Positions 1 to 7,965 of a DNA stretch of 15,525 nucleotides are shown here, piece after piece. The first letter of the stretch is position 1, and each line of letters begins with the position of its first letter. The translations under genes and the position numbers were made by a program. Location of the stretch: positions 1 to 15,525 of the forward strand of contig CAJVPJ010000849.1 of NCBI GenBank assembly GCA_910592205.1, given 5' to 3'. The stretch comes from Paraglomus occultum (lineage: Eukaryota; Glomeromycota; Glomeromycetes; Paraglomerales; Paraglomeraceae). The notes beneath the pieces were generated by a model. That model was not told where the DNA came from, searched no databases, and worked only from the letters and a program-made list of their open reading frames with translations.

Positions 1-60
1 GATATAATGTTCTCTATTGGCCGTGAGATTTATTTCTATACGGTTTTCTATGTGTTACAG

Positions 61-327
61 AATCAAGTTAATTCAGTTTCACTTTTACTTTTTTGGGTAG
101 TTTTATGGAGTACGTTATTTTCCATTTATTTTGTCATTGAAAGTTATATTGTGAGGGAAGAAGCTGAAGAATCAGAAGTAGTGGCATTAAGACATAACAT
201 TACACCTACAATCGGCTACGCTAGTATTAATAATGTTAGCAACAATTCAGTTGCTAGTGGTTGGGCCGTGTACGAAATTGTTAACAACTGGTCTGGGCAT
301 GTAAGAAGACACATTCAGACATGGTAA
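61..327 (+). CDS. Possible 3' terminal exon of an unrecognised membrane protein
   Basis: The frame runs 88 codons to TAA at 325-327. A good fungal 3' splice site (pyrimidine-rich, ending TGTGTTACAG at 51-60) lies just before it, so I read it as the last exon of a gene that starts outside the window. An ATG at 7 in the same frame would instead give a 106-residue ORF. The segment starts with a hydrophobic stretch (VSLLLFWVVLWSTLFSIYF) that looks like one membrane span. An acidic patch (REEAEESE) and a polar, Asn-rich tail ending HIQTW follow. I do not recognise the family. CpG content is normal here, unlike in the decayed gene families elsewhere. It could also be a chance ORF. Confidence 0.33.
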   Translation, partial: NQVNSVSLLLFWVVLWSTLFSIYFVIESYIVREEAEESEVVALRHNITPTIGYASINNVSNNSVASGWAVYEIVNNWSGHVRRHIQTW

Positions 328-675
328 ATTATTTTATTAAATTTCTTACTCTGTTGTTATAACGTAACACTATACAGAGTCTATACATACTGCCAGACAT
401 CTTGTTATGTGAGCTACGTGTGACTAAAAAACGAATCAATTTAAGGTGGGAATAGTAAGGGGTACAGCCCCTCAGACAAATCATTGTACGTGCAGAAATT
501 GCGGTGTTTGATTTTTATACAAATTATTTTGCCTTGGCGTGTCAACTTTTTGAAATATTGTAGTAACGTTGAGAGCTCTCTCCGTGATCGTACTTGAAAA
601 GTTCTTATTCAAACAATGTCGTTGCTTCCGGGGGCTAATAGTCCAGCAATCACAATTGACGGCTTGATCCGATAC
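328..675. other. Non-coding stretch, nothing recognised
   Basis: No convincing frame, splice-bounded exon, RNA gene or repeat was seen between the possible terminal exon and the kinase relic. Confidence 0.4.
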
Positions 676-1235
676 CCCTTAGTAAAACTTGAATGGATTC
701 CTTTGCTCGCCAAATTATCGATATAGAGCCAACGCTAATTGACGACTATAGTAAGATACTGGTATTTCCTTGGAAACAGCGAAGAACGTAGGCCAACACT
801 TGTGAGTGAGTTCGTTCAGAAGATACAAATGTTCCACAAATGTATTCAGAAATCAGACATACTCTTTTGGTATTATCATGTATTTAATTGACAACCTTTT
901 CAATGCAAGTTTAGCATGTGATATTATGGCTGGACTGCGACAAACAATGCCTGATTCAGCACCAGAAGAATACAAGAAACTTGCTGAGCAATGTTGTGAC
1001 ACTGATCCTGATACACGTCCAAGTGCACTGAGACTTTGGTGTAAGATTAACAGCCTCTGTCACAAGGTGCACAGTGATGAGTCTGATGATAATGCATGGA
1101 ATACCATTTATCATAATAATGTAGACTTCTGTCATATCTTGAGCAAGAGAGTAAATACTCTATTGAGTACTTAGCTACAGTACTAGAGATTTTGCCTAAA
1201 CTGAGAATAGTGATGACATGAATTCAGCTGCAGGT
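676..1235 (+). pseudogene. Degenerate tyrosine-kinase-like protein kinase (C-lobe relic)
   Basis: The clearest part, 845-1120, reads YSFGIIM, then a GLRQTMP/APEEYKKLAEQC stretch, then DTDPDTRPSA. This is the kinase C-lobe from subdomain IX to XI, in the form typical of Glomeromycotina kinases. Just upstream, in another frame, 847-861 reads QKSDI; a 2-nt deletion near 861 separates it from YSFG. After NNV at 1115-1123 a further 1-nt loss shifts to a frame reading LEQESKYS (about 1138-1161). Another shift near 1206 leads to NSDDMNSAAG (1207-1235). A possible N-terminal trace, LEWIP at 688-702, resembles the segment just before the kinase domain in this family. The glycine loop, catalytic lysine, HRD and DFG motifs are all absent, so it cannot be an active kinase. 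The window places it alone, with no recognisable partner gene. Confidence 0.72.
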
Positions 1236-1779
1236 ATGAAGGTTATTATTATGTGTTCTTATCTTAATATTAAATTAAGTTAATTGATATTAACATAGTC
1301 AATTGTCTTACTCAAGGGTTTGAACCAATGGTTATTCACAATTTATATGCTAAAAATGGCTTACTATACACTTACTATAGCAATGGTAGTAGTGTTTCTC
1401 TGTCATATTAGTAAGATTGCATTTTTGAAACTTTTTGCAATTTCGTCAGTTGAACCAATGATTGCAAGAACCGGGTCACGTTCTATTCCGTAATATGTAC
1501 TACATTGTATTTCAAGTTATCAGGTTGTGAGGTTCATATGTAATATCAGTTTTATGAGGAATTTATCATATTGTTACGGTCGGCGTCCAATTTTAAAGTG
1601 GGAGGGCAAATAAATGGGGGAATTTTCCAAATCTAGCTCGTATCGCTGCCCTTATTCCAATGATAAGGCTGAACTAGATTCGTGAGTGACAATAATTATG
1701 TTTTGTGCGTGCTTCGTTTTTACTCGTATCTAAATAAGGGTGCCTACGATAAATAATAACAACAATTATAATATTGCAG
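1236..1779. other. Mostly non-coding; one small ORF with a consensus 5' splice site
   Basis: The only item of note is a 23-codon ORF, 1614-1685, reading MGEFSKSSSYRCPYSNDK and a few more residues. It runs into a consensus 5' splice site (GTGAGT at 1682). An acceptor (TATTGCAG) ends at 1779, so a 98-nt intron is possible, but the spliced phase does not match the open frame downstream. The rest is A+T-rich with no repeat or RNA gene recognised. Confidence 0.25.
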
Positions 1780-2019
1780 AATGAAAGGGAAAATTTTAAT
1801 ACTATATTAAACAGGGCAAACTTTGATTTAGTGTTTCGACTAATCGGAAATAGAAGACATCACTTATTTCTCATTAAAGGACCAAATGATTACAGTTTTT
1901 GAATTTCTAATTTTACAGTTACGAAATTAAGACCTACTGCGTTGACAACTTTCTTCCGCGATGACTCAAGCGGGAATTTAATCCTAACAGCCCGAATCAA
2001 AGTGCCCAGGTCAAGATAG
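1780..2019 (+). pseudogene. Coding-like frame of unknown family, one internal TGA
   Basis: Directly after the acceptor TATTGCAG, one frame runs 79 codons to TAG at 2017-2019, interrupted only by TGA at 1900-1902. The translation has normal amino-acid balance, for example RLIGNRRHHLFLIKGPND before the stop and FFRDDSSGNLILTARIKVPR after it. A second acceptor-like site (TTTTACAG) ends at 1919. I do not recognise the protein. It may be a decayed exon, or an exon pair whose intron I cannot place. A chance frame is less likely because the composition is balanced and it starts at a splice site. Confidence 0.3.
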
Positions 2020-2501
2020 GAGTGTCAATAATTAGTATTGTGAACGATAGAGATGAATAAATAATAATTTAAAGGGTCATGATCAAGATCGATCGTTTAT
2101 TATTATGTAGTATCGAATATTAGAATTTATAACAACATTAATAATAAAGTAAATCATACATTTATATACTAATACTAACATTTTGTCACAGAAAGCAGAA
2201 TATGGAAATGATATCTCCAAATGCATTCGTTAATATGCTATACTGTAACATTATACATTAACTGTTATTAATGTACAAACGTACTAAATAATAGCTTTGA
2301 CAAAAAGTAACAAATTTTTAAATTGGTGTAAAAGTTAAAACACAAGACGGCTGGCTGTTTATGGTAAAAACTTATGACCAATCAATATTAATTTAATTAT
2401 TCTTTTTCTAAACCCATGTAAAAAAAGTTCTATACAGGTTTGTCTCGGTTTTCAAAGTTAATTGTGATAATTTAGTTGAAGGAAGAACACTGATAAATCA
2501 T
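2020..2501. other. A+T-rich non-coding stretch
   Basis: Very A+T-rich, with frequent stops in all frames. No gene, RNA or structured repeat is supported here. Confidence 0.4.
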
Positions 2502-2878
2502 AAAGTTTTTACAAAAGCAACAGAATTAGAGAATGTAGGGCCAGCAATGCGACTTGAGTAGCTATAATGTGGTGAAATTCTATTTGTAAAATTTGGCCAA
2601 TTTCTCTGCGCCATGATGTGAAAGTATCATGGTGACTAATTTTGATAAACAAATAACAGATTAAAAACTGATCTACAAAGAATTCTGCAATAAGCTTCTT
2701 AGAGATAAACGTAGCGCCTCTGTGGTATTTTAAGAACAAAGTGAAAACAAGATAAATTCTTTGATTACAATAACCAGAATTTAAGATTTGTTTTATTTGC
2801 GGTATTATTATTATGCATCTCTAATTTTGTTTGTTACGTAACTTTCTTTGCTTTGGAAAATAAAGTTCATGAAACTCG
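2502..2878. other. Ambiguous coding-like traces on both strands
   Basis: On the plus strand a short frame at 2502-2561 reads KVFTKATELENVGPAMRLE, then TAG. It is reminiscent of a repeated Glomeromycotina protein family, but it is short and breaks at once. On the minus strand, 2820 to 2509 is open for 103 codons and rich in Leu, Ile, His and Phe, with no ATG near its start. The two readings exclude each other and neither is proven. Confidence 0.18.
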
Positions 2879-3804
2879 CTATGCCATGTACGTCCTAGTG
2901 GGTATGTTGAATAGGATGTGGTATATTAATATCCGCTGTTTATTGATCGTCATGAAACAATATATTAATAAATTTGCTTGGCGAAACCTATTTTTACCAA
3001 TGCTTTTATTGTCGTACAACATGTTCTTAAATCATCGGGCGCTAAATTGTATTGTCATGTCGATATTTTTATCCAATCGCAAATGCAAAGGATAGACGGT
3101 GACTTTATATTTATCATTCACCAGTCCACTTTCAGAAGCAAAATGGTCAAACTTTTCGTGGACTTGTTCATCTTTAAAATTTGAACAAAAAGTTTCGGGG
3201 TCCAGCTCCGAATTCAATTCCTCCCGTGCCAATCAGCCCTTTTTGATAAAGGTTTTTACGTGTTTCCAATTAATCGACAAGCCCGATTCCGTTCTATATA
3301 CAATAGAGGGTTTGCTTTTTATAAAAGACACGCAAGTGTTAACCTAATAATAAATCAACTCATTCAGTTATGGTCGTCAAAAAAGGGACAGGTTGTAGAG
3401 CTTTGGGAATGGACTTTTGCTTTCGAAAACAATTGATACAATATTGCCTTAAACGTGCTTTCGGACCAGGATTATCCGGATATTAATAATTTAACTGTTA
3501 GTGTTAGTGCCGGAAATCATAGATTATCGCAGACGTGCTTTCTCCTCCAATGATTAAATCCCGTGCTGATTTTATAAAGATTAGATCTTTTGAAACCAAC
3601 CGTTGCCGACACAAATGTTGCTTTGTGACTCGCTTTGATCAAGGAGTGGGAGTACTCCAAATAGTATCTTTATCAATGATCGAACTAGTCAGCGAACGTG
3701 TTTCTAATCTCGTAAACGAACAGCCCATTTCTGAACGAATGGCCAAGCACTTCATAAATGTTAGGACCACTTAATGCCAAGCGCCCCACATACTTGTACG
3801 CCAT
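2879..3804 (-). pseudogene. Possible degenerate reverse-strand gene, family unknown
   Basis: Reading the minus strand, an ATG at 3804 opens a 39-codon frame (MAYKYVGRLALSGPNIYEVL and more) ending in TAG at 3687-3685. Overlapping it, another frame is open for about 86 codons with one TGA. Further down, 3343 to 2879 is a single frame of 154 codons interrupted only by TGA at 3235-3233 and 3034-3032. It contains natural-looking stretches such as FKDEQVHEKFDHFASESG and VYPLHLRLDKNIDM. CpG is plentiful, so this is not the CpG-poor decay seen near 9-10 kb. Plus-strand frames of similar size overlap it. I recognise no domain. It could be a broken gene, or unresolved exons. Confidence 0.25.
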
Positions 3805-3971
3805 GGTACACGCGGGGAATAAACTGAATTCTGTCAATTAAATTGTTCCACTCAAATGACGAACGGCTACATTACCAATGGCGATCTATCAAACATGAAA
3901 ATTTCTTTTTTTAACGCTAAACCATTAAAGACAACTTCTACATAGAACTCCAACATCGCATACGTCTTTTT

Positions 3972-3979
3972 TATAAAAA
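3972..3979 (+). promoter_or_regulatory. TATA box for the SEL1/Chs4 gene
   Basis: TATAAAAA lies 118 nt upstream of the chosen ATG at 4097. It is followed by a C/T-rich leader with no upstream ATG, as expected for a fungal core promoter. Confidence 0.5.
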
Positions 3980-4096
3980 GGGGCAAAACCTTCAAGGACC
4001 CGTCCCTTTGCCACCCACGTATTCGTTATAGCGACACTCACACACATACACAGAGTGCTGTTCACAGAATCAACCCACCATCTTTCCAACTTCCAA

Positions 4097-5518
4097 ATGT
4101 CTCTCGCGCCTTCGACTCCAGATTCTTCCCGTCCGAGCTCGGTTCTCGTACAAGAGCCACCACTTCTCGACCAGTCTCATCTCCGACCCGGCCACAAAGC
4201 TTCTCTTCTCTCACACGCACAGACTCTTGAACTATATCGACAGAATGCAAAGAAAACAAACGACCCAGCAATACAATTCGAATTCGCCGCCTTCATGGTG
4301 GAAGCATCAAATACTATGAATGATGAGAATCCAAAAAAGAAAGACGAGTTGATCAAGGAAGGTTTGGCTTTACTGAAAAAATTAAGCGACAGAGGACACG
4401 CACAGTCACAGTTTTATTTGGGCGATTGCTATGCTAACGGTATTGGCACATCAAAGGGAAAGCCTGATTTTGAAAAGGCATTTCCATTATTTGTACATGC
4501 AAGTAAACATGGGCATCCTGATGCTGCATATAGAGCAGCAATGTGTTATGAAAATGGTATGGGATGCAAAAGGGATCCTTCCAAGGCATTGCAGTTCTAT
4601 AGGTATGTCGACGATTAACGGAATATAGCAATATAGCGAACATGGCGAATATATTGGAGGCGGAGGGATTCTAATGTAAAGAGACCCAAATTTAAGATGA
4701 AGTGATCATCCGCGATGAAACGACAAATCTCACGTTAACAACGTGGTATCATTTAAATCAAGCACCACTTTAAACTTCTCCATCCTCCCACCTCTCGGTT
4801 TAGGCATTTTAACGCTCATATACTTTGCTCTTTCCATCAATAAAACAGAAAAGCTGCTTCATCCCAACACCCAGGTGCCATGTACCGTTTAGGTATGGCC
4901 GAACTGAACGGTGGACTATCCCTTTCCAAAAACCCTCGCGACGGAGTAAAATGGTTAAAACGTTCCGCCGAAGCTGCAACCGAAGACTTTCCCCACGCCC
5001 TACACGAACTTGCTGAACTGCACATAAACGGCGTCGAAAACGTCGTATTTGTCGACATCGAATATGCGGTACAACTCCTAGTTCGAGCTGCTGACTTGAA
5101 CTATGCTCCATCTGCATTCAAATTAGCCGAATGCTACGAGTATGGCAAGTTGATATGTCCTCGTGATGCAGCGTTGAGTCTCCATTATTATACTATTGCG
5201 GCACAACAAAATCATCCAGAGGCTTGCTTTGCCCTGACATCATGGTATTTGGTTGGATTGCCTGGGGTATTACCACAGAGCGATAGCGAAGCATTTCTAT
5301 GGGCCAAGAAAGCAGCTGACCAGGGATTGGCAAAGGCCGAATATGCTGTCGGATATTTCACCGAGATGGGAATTGGAGTTAAAAAAGATCTTCTCGATGC
5401 TCATGCGTGGTATAGAAGGGCGGCCGCACATGGAGATGTGCGAGCCCAGCAAAGATTACAAGGCGCACCGACTACCCAAAAGAACAATAATAAAAAGAAC
5501 GACTGTGTAATTTCTTAA
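4097..5518 (+). CDS. CHS4: SEL1-repeat chitin synthase activator, Chs4/Skt5 family
   Basis: Exons are 4097-4602 and 4849-5518. The 246-nt intron has a GTATGT donor, an ACAG acceptor and a TTTTAAC branch-like site, and splicing restores QFYR|KAASSQHPGAMYRL. The product is 391 residues. In Chs4/Skt5 proteins the SEL1 repeats bind chitin synthase and help place and activate it at the plasma membrane or septum. After a Ser/Pro-rich tail (1-40) comes the family signature LELYRQNAKKTNDP (about 45-58). Seven SEL1 repeats follow at about 102-139, 140-175, 176-216, 217-253, 254-290, 291-328 and 329-364. The C-terminus is a basic, Asn-rich stretch and CVIS, a CaaX box; X = Ser favours farnesylation. 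Yeast Chs4 is likewise prenylated. The start is the first ATG in frame. The N-terminus is short for the family, so an upstream exon is possible. Confidence 0.95.
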
Positions 5519-6004
5519 TGTAGACTAGTACAATCGAGGACTATCGTGAGAATAGGTTGGATGTGGTATTGAAGATACAATGCTCACTGGGAATGGTGTT
5601 GGTAGTTAGCATTAATCTGATTAATTGGGTTCCCTTGTTTGAGCTGTATGTTCTATGAGCATCTAAAATGTCTGCTTGACTGTATGATAACGTGGTAGTG
5701 CTCCCCTTCCTGTATATTATTTTTTTTACCTTTTCCCCCTTCTCCTCACGTCCCCCATATTCATTGATAATGTCGTAATAATACCACTTGTATTTGTATG
5801 TATTTGTAGACTTTTAGTTGTCCCCCTCCCCGTTCTTCCATCTCGAATGATTCAACTTTCTATTCAATAGCTGGGTTTCTTCGTTTTTGGGTTTTCCATA
5901 TATAGTATTCATATTCTAGATAACCAATAAGAAATAATAATCAAAAGTATTGCATAGACACACATCCAACGAAAATTGCAATCTATCTTTTTTTTTTTTG
6001 TATT
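5519..6004. other. Convergent 3' region between the two intact genes
   Basis: This 486-bp spacer must hold the 3' ends of both the forward Chs4-type gene and the reverse Sam35 gene. It contains a pyrimidine-rich patch at about 5715-5758, A+T-rich AATAAT motifs near 5930-5945 that could serve polyadenylation of the forward gene, and a T10 run near 5990. No ORF or RNA gene is supported. Confidence 0.45.
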
Positions 6005-7447
6005 TTACTGGTATGTCTTTGCAAAATATCTGGTTTTCATTCGATCCGAGAACTCAACAAGATTCTTGTAACGACGCGTAATCGTTGTTAGATTATTCAC
6101 AAGTGTTGTCGGGTTTGATAGTATCGGGTGAACATAGGAAAAGATCACAGCGTCAAGGAATGATGGAGAACTATGGAGAATTGTGCAAGTAGTAAGTTAC
6201 TATGCTGCAGAGGGAAAATTCATACGATAAAGCCCACACCAGTCTACCTTCTCCCGAAAAAGTAATTGTGATCCGCAAGTAAGGTTGAAATTGCTTTCAA
6301 TGCATCCTCCGCTTCTTGATATATCTGATACAAGTTGATGCGTGACGCAGAGATCGATTAAGCCATGGCATGAATCTATACGCACACGTCCTTTCCATTG
6401 TGTTACTCACCTCTTCTCTATCCAATACTGGCTTTCTCGTTAAAAGTTCTTTAACGACGGCGCTTTTCATCTGATACAATATTATCCAATTTAATGGCTT
6501 TGGGTATTTTGCACCATACAATTTACTCGTTACTTCTTCAAAATTCAGTGCTTCACACCAATAGTAGTACAGCTAGCAATACAAAGAATATGCAAGTACG
6601 TAAATGGTTCATGAAACAACGAAAATGCACAAAAAAGCAACAGGATGCATATGAAAGCGTATTACCAATGCATTACGCAGTTTCGTATCAGCCAAGGCGA
6701 CAAACGCCTTTGAATTACTAATGTCATTATCGGTAGTTAAAGTTGGTATATTCAAGTCCGGCTGATGTTCTGGCTACGGGTTAACATGATAAACGTAAAG
6801 AAAACGAACCGGGTTATGAATAATGCTTTGAGTGAGTTAGCCGACGTAAAAACAAATAAATTGAACATTAATTTTCACATACACTTTGTTTCAGGAACTC
6901 TTCGATATGCTCACCGATTAGGGCATCAGTGTTTGGTGTAAGAAGAAAAGGAAGTTTGCCTAATGGATCGTAATAGCAAACCACAAATCGTTTCGTATTA
7001 ATTAGTCGATTTTGCCTACCAGCTCAGGCCCACACAAAAAACAGTATTACCTGAAGGTGACATTAATGGTTCATTGCAATTTTTAACGTCAAATCGAGCA
7101 TCGATTATTAGCAACCAGACCTACGCTTCCAGGGGGTTAAAAAAATGCATGTTTTATTACATAGTTTTCACCAATTCATTACAAAAAAAAACTCCCGCAG
7201 GCATAATCAATAAAACGAGCATTACCTGCCATCTCAAACAAGCAAAGTCGAAACTAATCGGCTGGTTTCCCAATTGCCCTGTTTTGTTGCCCCAAACGTA
7301 CAACGTTGGGATCTCATGATGAGGACTTCGATGTATAGGACGATGTGATTTCAAAGGAAATTTAGCAAGAAAAGCACGAAATGCCACATTTAGTGGATGG
7401 TCATGAAGCTTTGCGGCTAGAAAGGATGTTGCTGATTCTGTGGGCAT
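6005..7447 (-). CDS. SAM35: Sam35/metaxin-type mitochondrial outer-membrane protein, seven exons
   Basis: Exons, 5' to 3': 7447-7226, 7120-7051, 6959-6883, 6773-6666, 6572-6411, 6324-6248, 6170-6005. All six introns (105, 91, 109, 93, 86, 77 nt) are GT-AG and every phase matches, giving 293 residues. Sam35 is a cytosol-facing subunit of the SAM complex, where it helps recognise the beta-signal of beta-barrel precursors. Family marks in order: FPLKSH (30-35), TLYVWG (48-53), CLRWQ (70-74), MSPSGKLPF (94-102, the thioredoxin-like part), LRNALLYYYW (155-164), FFGR (235-238) and FLDAVIFSYVHPIL in the GST-like helical half. There is no C-terminal membrane span, as in Sam35/metaxin-2 and unlike metaxin-1. 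ATG 7447 is preferred over the in-frame ATG at 7522, because the TATA element lies only about 10 nt from the latter. Assignment within the metaxin superfamily is less certain than the family itself. Confidence 0.92.
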
Positions 7448-7532
7448 TTTTGACACAAGGTTGGTTATGTGTGTAAAAAAATGGATTGGAGAAAAACAAA
7501 AAATTTGATGATCTACAATCATGTGATTATCG

Positions 7533-7541
7533 TATATAAAA
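7533..7541. promoter_or_regulatory. TATA element upstream of SAM35, possibly bidirectional
   Basis: TATATAAAA on the plus strand reads TTTTATATA on the minus strand. It sits about 86 nt upstream of the SAM35 ATG (7447, reverse) and about 40 nt before a small forward ORF at 7583. Its core TATATA is palindromic, so the direction cannot be told from sequence alone. Confidence 0.35.
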
Positions 7542-7582
7542 TGTTGTATTAGTATATCGGTTTCCTATAAACACGTCATAGT

Positions 7583-7648
7583 ATGTTTGCCGCTCGGCTG
7601 AGCATCGGAATCAAGAGATTTGATTCTATCCACCACTTGCAATTGTAA
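7583..7648 (+). CDS. Small forward ORF with a presequence-like N-terminus
   Basis: The ATG at 7583 opens a 21-residue frame, starting MFAARLSIGIKRFDSIHH, that ends at TAA (7646-7648). The frame is basic and amphipathic, like a mitochondrial targeting peptide. It ends inside a possible donor (GTAAAT at 7645), so it might be the first exon of a gene divergent from SAM35. None of the downstream acceptors I tried gave a convincing continuation. It may be a chance ORF. Confidence 0.17.
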   Translation: MFAARLSIGIKRFDSIHHLQL

Positions 7649-7837
7649 ATGCCGTAAAGAATATGGCACTAGAAATAACGAATACTAAGCACAAAATCCG
7701 ATAAATCATGAGAACAATCTCGTTGGTAGCGATAATAGATATTTTTGAAAGTCGTTCGAAATTGACACGTCTACAAATTAGACGACAGTTGGACAATTTG
7801 CAAACAAAATGAGTGGAAAGTTCAGAGATTTCAGAAC

Positions 7838-7905
7838 TGCAACAAAAGACAACAGCTGCTGCAACAACAACGACCGCAACAACGACTGCTGCGGCAGCTA
7901 TTTAG
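7838..7905 (+). repeat. CAA/GCT trinucleotide low-complexity tract
   Basis: The tract is built from degenerate CAA, ACA and GCT triplets. All three frames give low-complexity peptides (Gln-rich, Thr/Ala-rich, or Asn/Cys-rich). It lies between the small ORF and the Crinkler relic, in a stretch (7649-7965) with no other gene. Confidence 0.55.
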
Positions 7906-7965
7906 AGAATCAAGGATATCATCCTCACTCTTGTTTTCTAATCATCTTGCTTTTATTCCCACAAT

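Noticed and set aside
4055-4096. Upstream extension of the Chs4-type frame to a GTG at 4055
   Set aside because: Nuclear genes of fungi start at ATG. The first in-frame ATG is at 4097, and the extra 14 residues have no family similarity.
4603-4848. Reading the first Chs4 exon through to TAA at 4616 as a separate short protein
   Set aside because: The sequence has a GTATGT donor at 4603 and an in-phase acceptor at 4848 that rejoins the SEL1 repeats exactly. The readthrough would truncate repeat 2.
7448-7522. Longer SAM35 N-terminus starting at ATG 7522
   Set aside because: The TATA element at 7533-7541 lies only about 10 nt upstream, so transcription should start inside or after this segment. 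The extra 25 residues do not resemble Sam35.
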